Source: Pseudomonas vanderleydeniana (GTDB lineage: Bacteria > Pseudomonadota > Gammaproteobacteria > Pseudomonadales > Pseudomonadaceae). From it: DNA of 64,000 nucleotides. This document shows positions 52,132-60,850 of the stretch, piece after piece. Positions within the stretch are counted from its first letter, which is position 1; each line of letters starts with the position of its first letter. Location of the stretch: positions 1,910,001 to 1,974,000 of the forward strand of contig NZ_CP077093.1 of assembly GCF_014268755.2 (NCBI RefSeq), written 5' to 3'. Below the pieces are notes generated by a model. That model was not told where the DNA came from. It saw only the letters and a list, made by a program, of their open reading frames with translations, and did not search any database. Made by a program: the position numbers and the translations under genes.

Positions 52132-52884
52132 TCAATTGTCGCCAGACTCGCGGCGCAAGGCGGTCGGCGAGGCGCCGAATTCGCGCAGGATGGCGGCGCA
52201 GAAGGCGCTCTGCGAGCTGTAGCCGACGCGCTCGGCGATCTCGCCGACCGGCAGTACGGACTCGCGCAGCAGGCCGAGGGCAAGTCGTAGTCGTCGGCTG
52301 CGGATATAGTCCATCGGCGTCTGCCCGCACTCGGCCATGAACCGTGCATGCAGCCGGGCGTTGGACAGCCCGGCGATGCGAGCCAGGTCGGCCACCTGCA
52401 GCGGGCGGGCGGCGTAGCGATCGATATGCGCGTCCAGGGCGGCCAGTGGCAGGCGCCTGCCATCGATGACGGGCGCGGTGTTCAGGCTGGCCAGCAGCAA
52501 CACCGCGCCCTGGCGGGCGATGAGCGGGTCCTGCACCGGGCTGTTGGCCAGCCAGTCGACCAGGCGGCCCTGGCTGGCGTTGAGGGTCAGTGACCCGGCC
52601 CGGTCGATCAGGCGTCGGCTGGCGTCGGCATGGTCGCCCAGGGACTGTACCAACCAGTGTTCGTCCGGCACGTCCAGCACCAGGCAACGGCTGCCGTCGG
52701 GGCTGCCGCAGGTGTGATGGGCGTCGTAGGGCACGACCGCGACGCTCTGCTGCACCACCCGGCTGCCGTGGCCCTCGATTTCGAAGTCGAGCCGGCCCGA
52801 CAGCCCGAACACCAACTGGGCGTGGGCGTGGCTGTGGACAATCAGTTCTTCGCTGTACTGGCGCAGGGTCAGGAACGGGCCCAT
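52132..52884 (-). CDS. AraC-family transcriptional regulator
   Basis: 250 residues: an N-terminal cupin-like sensor (HSHAHAQLVFGLSGRLDFEI) and two C-terminal helix-turn-helix units (VADLARIAGLSNARLHARF and VGEIAERVGYSSQSAFCAAI). Adjacent to and co-directional with an EamA exporter, which it probably controls. Divergent from the LpxH-like gene across 131 bp. Confidence 0.85.
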   Translation of the reverse strand: MGPFLTLRQYSEELIVHSHAHAQLVFGLSGRLDFEIEGHGSRVVQQSVAVVPYDAHHTCGSPDGSRCLVLDVPDEHWLVQSLGDHADASRRLIDRAGSLTLNASQGRLVDWLANSPVQDPLIARQGAVLLLASLNTAPVIDGRRLPLAALDAHIDRYAARPLQVADLARIAGLSNARLHARFMAECGQTPMDYIRSRRLRLALGLLRESVLPVGEIAERVGYSSQSAFCAAILREFGASPTALRRESGDN

Positions 52885-53015
52885 GGCGGTCTCCTCGGCA
52901 GAGTGTCAGTCTACACCGGTTGCGGCGGCTCGGCGGCTGTCACAGCACTGTCGTCTGGTTGTCATGGTCAATTCACTGCCCCCGTGCAAGCTCAGGAAAA
53001 ATCCGGAGAATGCCC

Positions 53016-53837
53016 ATGACCCGTGCGGAGCTCGCCAAACCCAGTCGCAAGCAGCGTGTGCGAACCCTGTGGATTTCCGATGTGCACCTCGGCACCCGGG
53101 ATTGCCAGGCGGAGCATCTGTCGCAGTTTCTCAAGGGCTATCATGCCGATCGTATCTATCTGGTCGGCGACATCATCGATGGCTGGAAAATGCGTGGCGG
53201 GATGTTCTGGCCCCAGGCGCACACCAACGTGATCCGGCGCCTGCTGACCATGAGCAAGCGCGGTACCGAGGTGATCTACGTCACCGGCAACCACGATGAA
53301 TTCCTGCGGCGCTACTCGAAGCTGATCCTGGGCAACATCCAACTGGTGGACGAGGCCGTGCATGTCACCGCCGATGGTCGCAAGTTGCTGGTGATCCATG
53401 GCGACCAGTTCGATGTCATCACCCGCTACCACCGCTGGCTGGCGTTCCTCGGCGATTCGGCCTACGAGTTCACCCTGACGCTCAATCGCTGGCTGAACCA
53501 TTGGCGGGCTCGCTACGGTTATGGCTACTGGTCGCTGTCGGCCTACCTCAAGCACAAGGTCAAGACGGCGGTGAATTTCATCAGCGATTTCGAGGAAGCC
53601 ATCGCCCACGAATGCGTGAAGCGTGGGCTCGATGGCGTGGTGTGCGGGCATATCCACCACGCCGAGATCCGTCAGGTCGGCGAGGTGGAATACCTGAACT
53701 GTGGCGACTGGGTCGAATCCTGCACCGCACTGATCGAGCATTGGGATGGGACCATCGAACTGTATCGACTGGCCGATGCCCAGGCCAGGGAGGCCCAGCT
53801 CAAGCTGGACTTGCAGAAGGTCACGCAGCCCGGCTGA
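53016..53837 (+). CDS. LpxH-like UDP-2,3-diacylglucosamine diphosphatase family protein
   Basis: 273-residue calcineurin-type metallophosphoesterase. Metal ligands: D22 and H24 (SDVHLG), D52 (GDIIDGW), N92-H93-D94 (GNHDEF), a histidine in VIHGDQFD and GHIHHAE. It is longer than E. coli LpxH and has an extra helix region (about 150-195), as in LpxH2-like proteins of Pseudomonas whose role in lipid A synthesis is uncertain. ATG 53016 is preferred to ATG 53010 by the GGAG spacing. Monocistronic. Confidence 0.8.
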   Translation: MTRAELAKPSRKQRVRTLWISDVHLGTRDCQAEHLSQFLKGYHADRIYLVGDIIDGWKMRGGMFWPQAHTNVIRRLLTMSKRGTEVIYVTGNHDEFLRRYSKLILGNIQLVDEAVHVTADGRKLLVIHGDQFDVITRYHRWLAFLGDSAYEFTLTLNRWLNHWRARYGYGYWSLSAYLKHKVKTAVNFISDFEEAIAHECVKRGLDGVVCGHIHHAEIRQVGEVEYLNCGDWVESCTALIEHWDGTIELYRLADAQAREAQLKLDLQKVTQPG

Positions 53838-53862
53838 GCTTGACCGCTTCCTCCAACCCTTC

Positions 53863-54174
53863 CTAGAAGGGCACCCGCCCCAGCAGCATGTCGCGGTACA
53901 TGACGAAATCGCCCAGCAAGCTGTAGAAAGGATGCTGAAAGGTTGCCGGGCGATTCTTCTCGTAGAAAAAGTGCCCCACCCAGGCGAACCCGTAGCCGGC
54001 CAACGGCAGCAGCGGTAACAGTCCCCAGGCCCCACGGCCGATGATCAGGGCAAGAATGAAGATGACCAGCGTGGTGCCGACGAAATGCAGGCGGCGGCAG
54101 GTGCTATCGGCATGTTCATTTAGATAAAACGGGTAAAACTCACTAAAGCTGTTGAATTTCCTGACGTTTTCCAT
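53863..54174 (-). CDS. DUF962/Mpo1-like membrane protein
   Basis: 103 residues with the Mpo1 (YGL010w) pattern: an N-terminal FYPFYLNEHADSTCRRLHFVGT, two membrane helices and a second conserved HFFYEKNRPATFQHPFYSLLGD. Yeast Mpo1 is a dioxygenase acting on 2-hydroxy fatty acids using the conserved histidines, which are kept here; bacterial role not established. Convergent with the LpxH-like gene, 25 bp apart. Confidence 0.85.
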   Translation of the reverse strand: MENVRKFNSFSEFYPFYLNEHADSTCRRLHFVGTTLVIFILALIIGRGAWGLLPLLPLAGYGFAWVGHFFYEKNRPATFQHPFYSLLGDFVMYRDMLLGRVPF

Positions 54175-54335
54175 GGAGTACTCTCCGTACTTCTTATGTG
54201 GGGAGGTGGGCTGTTTTGCGGGGAGCCTATTTCAGTCTAGATTCAGTCGCTGCGACGGCCAGTGACAATAGGCGCCACTTTAGTATCCTTAGGCCATCAG
54301 TCGTAGTATGCGGCATACCATGTAAAGAACAGGCC

Positions 54336-55397
54336 ATGAGCGAGAGAACCACTTCTGCAAGCTGGGCGATGGGCATTGTCAAGGCGTTGGAGATGGACGG
54401 CCTGGACTGCCGGGCGCTTTTCCAGCAGCTCGGGCTCGATTACACCGCGCTGGACGATCCCGATGCACGTTTCCCCCAGGACTCGATGACCCGCCTCTGG
54501 CAGCGCGCCGTCGAGCTTTCCGGCAACCCGGCGATCGGCCTGAACATGGGCAAGGTGGTGCGCCCGGCGTCCTTCCATGTGGCCGGTTATGCGCTGATGT
54601 CCAGCCGGACCCTGGCCGAAGGGTTCATGCGCCTGGTGCGCTACCAGCGGATCATCGCCGAGAGTGCCGACCTGAGTTTCCGCCTGCTGCCCGAAGGCTA
54701 TGCATTGATCCTGACCGTCCATGGCGACCTTCTGCCGCCGACCCGGCAGAGTGCCGAGGCGTCGCTGGCCTGTGCCCTGGCGTTATGCGGCTGGCTGACC
54801 GGACGCACCCTGCAGCCGCGCAAGGTGCTGGTCCAGGGCTCGCGACCGGAGGATATCGGTCCCTACCAGCAGGCGTTCCATGCGCCGCTGGTATTCGATG
54901 CGCCCTATGACGCGCTGATTTTCGAGAAAGCCGACATGGAGGCGCCGTTGCCGACGGCCAACGAGGCCATGGCCCAGTTGCACGACCGTTTCGCCGGCGA
55001 GTACCTGGCACGTTTCTCCGAGAGCCGGGTGACCCACAAGGCGCGGCAGGTGCTGTGTAGGCTGCTGCCGCAGGGCGAGCCCAAGCGCGAGATTGTCGCG
55101 CAGACCCTGCACCTGTCCCAGCGCACCCTGCAGCGGCGCCTGCAGGAGGAGGGCACGAGTTTCCAGGCCCTGCTCGACGACACCCGTCGTGAGCTGGCCG
55201 AGCAGTACCTGGCGCAGCCGCGCATGACCCTGCTGGAAATCGCCTACCTGCTGGGATTTGCCGACCCGAGCAATTTCTTCCGGGCCTTCCGTCGCTGGTT
55301 CGAGGTGACGCCCGGCGAATACCGGGCGCGGTTGCAGGGTTCGGTCGTCGCGATCAATGACGCCAGAATGCCGGAATACACAGCACGAACACTGTGA
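54336..55397 (+). CDS. AraC-family regulator with arabinose-binding-like domain
   Basis: 353 residues: an N-terminal DUF-type 'Arabinose_bd' sensor region (LGLDYTALDDPDARFPQDSM, SFHVAGYALMSSRTLAEG) and the C-terminal AraC helix pair (IVAQTLHLSQRTLQRRLQEEG and LLEIAYLLGFADPSNFFRAF). Start ATG 54336 gives MSERTTSASW; the ribosome-binding site is weak. Its last 44 bp overlap the 3' end of trkH on the other strand. Target unknown. Confidence 0.82.
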   Translation: MSERTTSASWAMGIVKALEMDGLDCRALFQQLGLDYTALDDPDARFPQDSMTRLWQRAVELSGNPAIGLNMGKVVRPASFHVAGYALMSSRTLAEGFMRLVRYQRIIAESADLSFRLLPEGYALILTVHGDLLPPTRQSAEASLACALALCGWLTGRTLQPRKVLVQGSRPEDIGPYQQAFHAPLVFDAPYDALIFEKADMEAPLPTANEAMAQLHDRFAGEYLARFSESRVTHKARQVLCRLLPQGEPKREIVAQTLHLSQRTLQRRLQEEGTSFQALLDDTRRELAEQYLAQPRMTLLEIAYLLGFADPSNFFRAFRRWFEVTPGEYRARLQGSVVAINDARMPEYTARTL

Positions 55398-56808
55398 TGA
55401 TCTCCAGGCGGCCCAACAGCATGCCCACCGACAGGATCCACTTGGCGCCATCGGGCAGGCTGGAGAAGTTGCCGGACGGGCCGATCACTTCACCCAGGCC
55501 CGGGCCGACGCCGGACACCGTGCTCGCCGCGCCGGTCAGCGCGGTCATCCAGTCCAGGCCGATCAGCGACAGTGCCAGGGCGATGGCGCAGATGGTGATG
55601 GCGAAGAAGAAGGAAAAGGTCAGGATCGAACGGACGATTTCCTCGTCGAGGCGGTGACCGTTGTATTTCTGCTTGATCACCGCCCGCGGGTGGATCAGTT
55701 GGTTGAGGCTGGCCTTGAGCAGGATGTAGGCGACCTGGAACCGGAAGATCTTGATCCCGCCCGCCGTCGAGCCCGAGCAGCCGCCGATGAAGCCCAGGTA
55801 GAAGAACAGCATCAGCGAGAAATTGCCCCACAGGCTGTAGTCGCCCAGGGCGAAGCCGGTGGTGGTGACCACTGACGTTACGTTCAGCGCCACGTGGCGC
55901 AGGGCGTCGAGCCAGTGCAGGTCGGTGGTCCACCAGTACCAGGTGCCGAGCACCAGCCAGGTGACCAGCAGCAGGGCCAGCAGCCCCTGCACCTGCTGGT
56001 CCTTGATCAAGGCCTTGCGATGGCCGCGCAGGGTCGCGACGTACAGCGTGAACGGCAGGCTGCCGAGAATCATCACCACCACCGCGACCCAGTGCACCGC
56101 CGGCTGGTGCCACTTGGCCAGCGACTGGTCGGAGGTCGAGAACCCCCCGGTGGAAATCGCCGACATCGAGTGATTGATCGCGTCGAACGGGCTCATGCCG
56201 GCCCACCAGAAGGCCAGGCTGCCGAGGATGGTGATGCCGACGTAGGCGGTGACGATCAGCCGGGCGACCATGTGCGAGCGTGGCATGACCTTCTGCGAAC
56301 GGTCGGAGGACTCGGTCTGGAACAGGCGCATGCCGCCGATGCGCAGTAGTGGCAGGATCGCCACCGCCATGCCGATGAAGCCGATGCCGCCGAGCCAGTG
56401 CAGCAGCGAGCGCCAGATCAGGATGCCCGGGGACATGTCGTCCAGGCCGCTGAGCACCGTCGAACCGGTGGCGGTGATGCCCGACATGCTTTCGAAGAAG
56501 GCGTCGGCGACGCTGGTGCGCAGGGTCAGCAGGAACGGCAGGGCGGCGAAGATGCACACGACCACCCAGCTCGAAACGGTCAGCAGGTACATGTCCCGCG
56601 GGCGCAAGTGGACCTGCTCGGGACGGCCCGGGATCACCAGGGCCAGGCCGGCGATAAAGGTGATGGTACTGGCCCAGAGGAAGGAATGCAGGTCGCCGGT
56701 GCGGTCGAAAATCACCAGGGTCAGCATGGGGATGGCCATGCTGATGGCGAGGGTGATCAGGAATATGCCGATGATGAAACCGATGATGCGCAGGGTCGGC
56801 AACGCCAT
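55354..56808 (-). CDS. trkH: Trk potassium uptake protein TrkH
   Basis: 484 residues with the four M1-P-M2 repeats of Trk/Ktr channels; selectivity-filter glycines are visible in GITATGSTVL, SAISTGGFS, VVTTTGFALGD and TVSGVGPGLGE. It imports K+ in the inner membrane together with cytosolic TrkA, which is not in the window. Divergent from the nitroreductase gene across 119 bp; its C-terminal codons overlap the convergent AraC gene. Confidence 0.92.
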   Translation of the reverse strand: MALPTLRIIGFIIGIFLITLAISMAIPMLTLVIFDRTGDLHSFLWASTITFIAGLALVIPGRPEQVHLRPRDMYLLTVSSWVVVCIFAALPFLLTLRTSVADAFFESMSGITATGSTVLSGLDDMSPGILIWRSLLHWLGGIGFIGMAVAILPLLRIGGMRLFQTESSDRSQKVMPRSHMVARLIVTAYVGITILGSLAFWWAGMSPFDAINHSMSAISTGGFSTSDQSLAKWHQPAVHWVAVVVMILGSLPFTLYVATLRGHRKALIKDQQVQGLLALLLVTWLVLGTWYWWTTDLHWLDALRHVALNVTSVVTTTGFALGDYSLWGNFSLMLFFYLGFIGGCSGSTAGGIKIFRFQVAYILLKASLNQLIHPRAVIKQKYNGHRLDEEIVRSILTFSFFFAITICAIALALSLIGLDWMTALTGAASTVSGVGPGLGEVIGPSGNFSSLPDGAKWILSVGMLLGRLEIITVFVLCIPAFWRH

Positions 56809-56927
56809 GAAATGAGCTCTGGGCAGGGAAAGGCGGACATTCTACCTGCGGCCCTGTCCATGTAAACCGCCAGCGGCCGCGTGTATGAGGCTAGAATAGC
56901 CGCACATTTTTCCTCAGGAGGTAGCCC

Positions 56928-57488
56928 ATGGAGGCTCTCGACAATTTGCTCAACCGTGTTTCCGCACCGCGCCTGCTGGATCCGGCTCCGACCGCGGCCC
57001 AGCGCGAAGTGCTGTTCCAGGCGGCCATGCGGGCCCCGGACCACGGCCAGTTGCAGCCGTGGCGCTTCCTGACCGTGGAAGGGGCGGCGCGCGAGCAGTT
57101 GGGCCAGTTGCTGGCCGAAGCGGTACGGCACCAGGGCGGTGAAGTGACCCAGGCCGCGCTCGACAAGGCGCATGCGATGCCGCTGCGGGCACCGCTGGTG
57201 GTGGTCGTGGTCGCACGCCTGCAGGAGCATTTCAAGGTGCCGAAGTCCGAGCAGCTGCTGGCCGCCGGCTGTGCGGCGCATGGCATCCTGCTGGCGGCGC
57301 ATGCCCAGGGTATCGGCGCGGTCTGGCGCACCGGCGAGTTGTCCTACTCGCGGCACGTGGCCAAGGGCCTGGGCCTGGGCGATGACGAGGAAGTGATCGC
57401 GTTCCTCTACCTGGGCACGCCGCAGAACGAACTGCGCGCGGCACCCAAGGTCGACCTGGCGCAATTCGTCAGCGCCTGGTCGGCCTGA
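56928..57488 (+). CDS. Nitroreductase family protein, YdjA-like
   Basis: 186 residues of the FMN-dependent nitroreductase fold, short YdjA type: RVSAPRLLDPAPTAAQREVLFQAAMRAPDHGQLQPWRF at the FMN site and GIGAVWRTGELSYS with VIAFLYLGTP later. Probably a homodimeric NAD(P)H oxidoreductase of unknown substrate. Has an AGGAGG ribosome-binding site. Converges with cpxA across 10 bp. Confidence 0.88.
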   Translation: MEALDNLLNRVSAPRLLDPAPTAAQREVLFQAAMRAPDHGQLQPWRFLTVEGAAREQLGQLLAEAVRHQGGEVTQAALDKAHAMPLRAPLVVVVVARLQEHFKVPKSEQLLAAGCAAHGILLAAHAQGIGAVWRTGELSYSRHVAKGLGLGDDEEVIAFLYLGTPQNELRAAPKVDLAQFVSAWSA

Positions 57489-57498
57489 TTCCCGCCGG

Positions 57499-58833
57499 TC
57501 AGCCGGTCACCCCTGGCGTCAGGGGCAGATCCAGGGTCGCAATGAAGCCGCCCTGCGGATGATTGGCCAGGGTCAGGCTGCCACCGTGGCGTTCCGCGGC
57601 CCGCCGGGCGATCGCCAGGCCCAGGCCATGGCCCGGGGCGGACTGGCCCGGGGCGCGGAAGAAGGGTTCACCCAACTGCGCCAGGTGCTCGGCTTCAACG
57701 CCGGGGCCATGGTCGCGCACACTGATCTGGATCCGCTCGCCCTGGCGTCGCGCCTGCACTTCGATGGGCTGGCCTTCGGGGTTGAAGCGCTGGGCGTTGC
57801 GCAACAGGTTGTCCACCGCGCGTTCGATCATGGTCGGCCAGCCGCGCAGGCTCAGTGCCTGCTCGGCATCGAGTTGTACCGGCTGCTGCGGGTAGCCGAG
57901 CACGGTTTCCCGCTGCAGTTCCTGCAGCAGTTGGTTGAGGTCCACCTCTTCGGCGCTGGCCTGGTCGGCATCGACCCGGGCCAGGGCGAGGATTTCGCTG
58001 ATCAGGGCTTCCAGGCGGTCGCATTCGCGAGTCAGGCGTGGCCACAGGCGTTCACGCTCTTCGGGCGCCGAACGTTCCGCCAGGGCCAGGGCGATCTTCA
58101 GGCGTGCCAGTGGCGAGCGCAGCTCATGGGACACATCGCGCAGCAATTGCCGCTGGCTGCCGATCAGGCTCTGCAGGCGTGCGCCCATCAGGTTGAAGTC
58201 CTTGGCCAGCACGCCGAACTCGTCGCGCCGCGAGGCCAGCTTGGCCAGGCTGTTCTGCTGGTAGGTGGTCTGGCCCAGGTCGTGCACCGCACCACGCAGG
58301 CGGCTGAGCGGGCGGGTGATCGACAGGGTCACCAACAGGCTGAACAGGGTCAGCACCACCAGGGCGATACCCAGCGCACTGAGGGGCCAGAGCAGGCTGC
58401 CGCGATGCCAGGCATCGAGCTCCGGGTGGGGGATGCGGTAGATCAGCAGGTAGGTGTCGCCGCTTTTCGGGCTGGTGTACTCGACCGTCAACCGGCGCCA
58501 GGGCAGGCGACGATCATCGTTGTGCTGCCGGGCCTCGAAGGCCGCCGCACGGCGTGGGAAGGTACCGCGTACCACCGGGTCGCCGCTTTCGTTGAGCACC
58601 TGGACATCGATGTGGTACTGCTTCTTGCGTTGTTCGAGGATGTCCTGTGCAGCTTCCTCACCCTGTTCCTCGTAGGTCTGGGTCCAGTCCTCGGCCAGGG
58701 TGGCCAGGCCCGGGTGGCGGCTGAGGATCCAGGCGTCCTGGTTGAGCATGTGCCCGAGCAGAATCGACAACCCCGCGACAAGGGCAATGGCCAGCCAGAA
58801 GCTGGCCAGGATGCGCCAGAACAGTGATCGCAC
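57499..58833 (-). CDS. cpxA: Envelope-stress sensor histidine kinase, CpxA-like
   Basis: 444 residues. Two membrane helices (about 9-28 and 148-170) bracket a periplasmic domain of about 115 residues; a HAMP linker (SITRPLSRLRGAVHDL) leads to the H box RDVSHELRSPL (H236), N box VDNLLRNAQRF, and G boxes DHGPGV and GHGLGLAI. GTG start at 58831-58833. It is the third gene after the response regulator and a CpxP-like protein, the order I recall for PA3204-PA3206. A hairpin at 58869 separates it from the CpxP-like gene. Confidence 0.85.
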   Translation of the reverse strand: MRSLFWRILASFWLAIALVAGLSILLGHMLNQDAWILSRHPGLATLAEDWTQTYEEQGEEAAQDILEQRKKQYHIDVQVLNESGDPVVRGTFPRRAAAFEARQHNDDRRLPWRRLTVEYTSPKSGDTYLLIYRIPHPELDAWHRGSLLWPLSALGIALVVLTLFSLLVTLSITRPLSRLRGAVHDLGQTTYQQNSLAKLASRRDEFGVLAKDFNLMGARLQSLIGSQRQLLRDVSHELRSPLARLKIALALAERSAPEERERLWPRLTRECDRLEALISEILALARVDADQASAEEVDLNQLLQELQRETVLGYPQQPVQLDAEQALSLRGWPTMIERAVDNLLRNAQRFNPEGQPIEVQARRQGERIQISVRDHGPGVEAEHLAQLGEPFFRAPGQSAPGHGLGLAIARRAAERHGGSLTLANHPQGGFIATLDLPLTPGVTG

Positions 58834-58868
58834 AGCAAGTCCTCAAATCAATCCGATGGAAACAGGAA

Positions 58869-58896
58869 GAGCCCGACGGCGTTTGCCGTCGGGCTC
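58869..58896 (-). terminator. Intercistronic hairpin between cpxP-like gene and cpxA
   Basis: GAGCCCGACGGC and GCCGTCGGGCTC form a perfect 12-bp stem with a 4-nt loop. Downstream on the minus strand comes TTCCTGTTTCC instead of a clean T-run, so it probably attenuates rather than fully terminates, lowering cpxA relative to the genes before it. Confidence 0.65.
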
Positions 58897-58911
58897 GATG
58901 CAATGCGCGGA

Positions 58912-59346
58912 TTATTGCGCCTTTTGCGCGTGCTGTGCTTTCCAGGCCTTGAATTCTGCCCATTCGGCGCGGCGTTCGGCGCGTTTTTTCTGCATCTCGT
59001 CGAAAGTCTTCTGCTGGTCAGGCTTGAGCAGGGCGCGGATTTCCCCGTCGGTTTTCTGGCGGGAAGCGTCCAGCTCGCTCTTGAAGGCCGCCTGGTCGGC
59101 TGGCGAGAGCTTGGCCAGGTACTTCTCGGCGAGCTCCTTGCGGGCGTGCATCTGTTCGCCCATCAGCTTGCCGATGGCGTGACGCTGTTCGCGGCTCAGG
59201 TCCAGCTGGCTGTAGGGGGCTTTCCAGTGATGCTCGCCGCCGTGAGGGCCACCAGGGCCGCCCATCGGGCCACCGCCTTCGGGCATGGCCATGGCAACGG
59301 TCGGCAGGGCGGCAGCGAACATCAGGGCGATAAGGGTCTTGCGCAT
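58912..59346 (-). CDS. Spy/CpxP-like periplasmic protein
   Basis: 144 residues with a signal peptide (MRKTLIALMFAAALPTVAMA), a glycine/proline/histidine-rich linker (MPEGGGPMGGPGGPHGGEHHW, possible metal site) and a helical Spy/CpxP domain, with LDLSREQRHAIGKLMGEQMHA and a degenerate second LTxxQ (LSPADQ, LKPDQQ) repeat. Expected to sense or buffer misfolded periplasmic protein and inhibit CpxA. It lies between cpxR and cpxA. Confidence 0.85.
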   Translation of the reverse strand: MRKTLIALMFAAALPTVAMAMPEGGGPMGGPGGPHGGEHHWKAPYSQLDLSREQRHAIGKLMGEQMHARKELAEKYLAKLSPADQAAFKSELDASRQKTDGEIRALLKPDQQKTFDEMQKKRAERRAEWAEFKAWKAQHAQKAQ

Positions 59347-59488
59347 GGTGTATCTCCTTGTCTCGGTTCCGGTCGGTCCGGGTGAGTACAGATTACGGAG
59401 ATCAAGGTCAGCGGCGGTCAGCAGTGGGTAAAGCTTGGGTAAAGACGTTCAGGCGGGGAGCTGACATTGGTGTTGGATGGCCGCTTAC

Positions 59489-59600
59489 GCGGTTCGCGGC
59501 GGTGCGACGTCCCGACAAGCCACGCTCCTACAGCTTTATGTCGTGTGCTCGAAATACGTTCATCCGCGAACCTGTAGGAGCGGGCTTGCCCGCGAACCGC
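59489..59600. repeat. REP pair with the 16-bp insert in the left arm
   Basis: Left arm GCGGTTCGCGG, then insert CGGTGCGACGTCCCGA (59500-59515), then CAAGCCACGCTCCTACA; right arm TGTAGGAGCGGGCTTGCCCG ending at 59600. It sits inside the cpx locus, between the regulator stop and the CpxP-like start, so it is probably transcribed as part of the operon mRNA. Confidence 0.8.
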
Positions 59601-59621
59601 CAAAGGCGGCCATCCACCGCG

Positions 59622-60299
59622 CTAGGGGGCGTAGTAGTACCCGCGACTACGCAGCGCCACGATTCGCGGCCGGCCATCCGGGTGCGGGCCGATCTTCTTG
59701 CGCAGGTTGCTGACGTGCATGTCCAGGCTGCGATCGTAGAGGGTCAGCTTGCGTCCCAGGGCGATCTGCGCCAGTTCCTGCTTGTCCAGTGGCTCGCCCG
59801 GCTGTTGCAGCAGCGCTTCGAGCAGGCGGCTTTCGGAGACGGTGAGGGTGAAGTCCTGCTGGTCGATGGTGACCACGCCACGCACCGGGCTGAAGCACAG
59901 GTCGCCCAGTTCCAGCTGGCTCGGCGTCGCGGTCGGGTGGCTGCGGCGCAGTACGGCGCGCAGGCGGGCGGTCAGCTCCCGGGGATCGCAGGGCTTGGCC
60001 AGGTAGTCGTCGGCGCCCAGCTCCAGGCCGAGGATCCGGTCCAGTGGCTCGCCACGGGCCGACAGCATCACCACCGGCAGCTCCGGATGGTCGCTGCGCA
60101 ATTGCTTGAGCAGTTCCAGGCCGCTGCCGTCAGGCAGCATCACGTCCAGCACCACCGCCGCCGGGGCGCTGTCGGCCAGGGCCTTGCGGGCGCTGAGGCC
60201 GTCATGGCAGGCCCGTACCTGGAAGCCTTCCTGGCTCAGCCAACTGCTCAGGAGCTCACACAGCTCCTGGTCATCGTCAATCAGTAACAGGTCGCTCAT
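59622..60299 (-). CDS. cpxR: OmpR-family response regulator, CpxR-like
   Basis: 225 residues: receiver domain with acidic pair near D9-D10, phosphoacceptor D52 (VVLDVMLPDGSG) and K in LAKPCDPRE, and a C-terminal winged helix (SESRLLEALLQQPGEPLDKQ, RSLDMHVSNLRKKIG, RGYYY). It heads the operon with the CpxP-like gene and cpxA; in P. aeruginosa CpxR activates mexAB-oprM and envelope functions. The 275-bp gap to the CpxP-like gene holds a REP pair. Confidence 0.87.
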   Translation of the reverse strand: MSDLLLIDDDQELCELLSSWLSQEGFQVRACHDGLSARKALADSAPAAVVLDVMLPDGSGLELLKQLRSDHPELPVVMLSARGEPLDRILGLELGADDYLAKPCDPRELTARLRAVLRRSHPTATPSQLELGDLCFSPVRGVVTIDQQDFTLTVSESRLLEALLQQPGEPLDKQELAQIALGRKLTLYDRSLDMHVSNLRKKIGPHPDGRPRIVALRSRGYYYAP

Positions 60300-60333
60300 G
60301 TAGTTCTCGATAACCGATCGCCCTGGGGCGCTC

Positions 60334-60741
60334 TCAATTCAACCATTGCCGACGCTGTCGGCGTCCGCCACTGGCGAAGATACCGCAGAGCAGGGCCAGG
60401 AGTGCAACTCCGCCGCCGGTGATGAACCATTGTTGCTGGTCGGTCAGCAGGCGGCTTCCGGGGCTGGCCAGTGCCTCCTTGAGCTGCAGCTTGAGGCGTT
60501 GGTTCTCCTGGCGCAAGCGGCTCAGTTGGGGACTTTCGCGCTGGGCGTCGGTGCTGGCCAGCTGCTTGCCCAGCTCTTCGCGCTGCCGCTCGCTTTCCTT
60601 CAGGCGTTGCTGCAGATCGTTGATCTGGCTCGCGGCACTCAGCGACAGCGGCACGGCGTTGCCCGCGGCGTCTTCCTCGGCCTGGGCGGCGGTACCCAGC
60701 GATAACGTGATCAACAGCAGGCACAATGGACCTTTACGCAT
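60334..60741 (-). CDS. Hypothetical coiled-coil membrane protein
   Basis: 135 residues: signal peptide (MRKGPLCLLLITLSLGTAAQA), a coiled coil (about 38-95, INDLQQRLKESERQREELGK) and a C-terminal membrane helix (WFITGGGVALLALLCGIFASG) with a basic end. This is the layout of the C-terminal half of SH3-domain YgiM-type proteins, but no SH3 domain is present. It lies 34 bp upstream of cpxR on the same strand and may belong to the cpx transcript. Function unknown. Confidence 0.75.
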   Translation of the reverse strand: MRKGPLCLLLITLSLGTAAQAEEDAAGNAVPLSLSAASQINDLQQRLKESERQREELGKQLASTDAQRESPQLSRLRQENQRLKLQLKEALASPGSRLLTDQQQWFITGGGVALLALLCGIFASGGRRQRRQWLN

Positions 60742-60809
60742 CGGAAACTCCTGATTCCAATCGGTATTCAGGATGTTGTCGGCTGTTGGGCAGGAATAAT
60801 GAGCGACAG

Positions 60810-60844
60810 CCTGCGCGACACCCCGTCAGTGGGCGTCGCGCAGG
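60810..60844 (-). terminator. Hairpin after yciI
   Basis: CCTGCGCGAC and GTCGCGCAGG form a perfect 10-bp stem with a 15-nt loop just downstream of the yciI stop. No T-run, so termination is uncertain. Confidence 0.45.
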
Positions 60845-60850
60845 ACAGTA

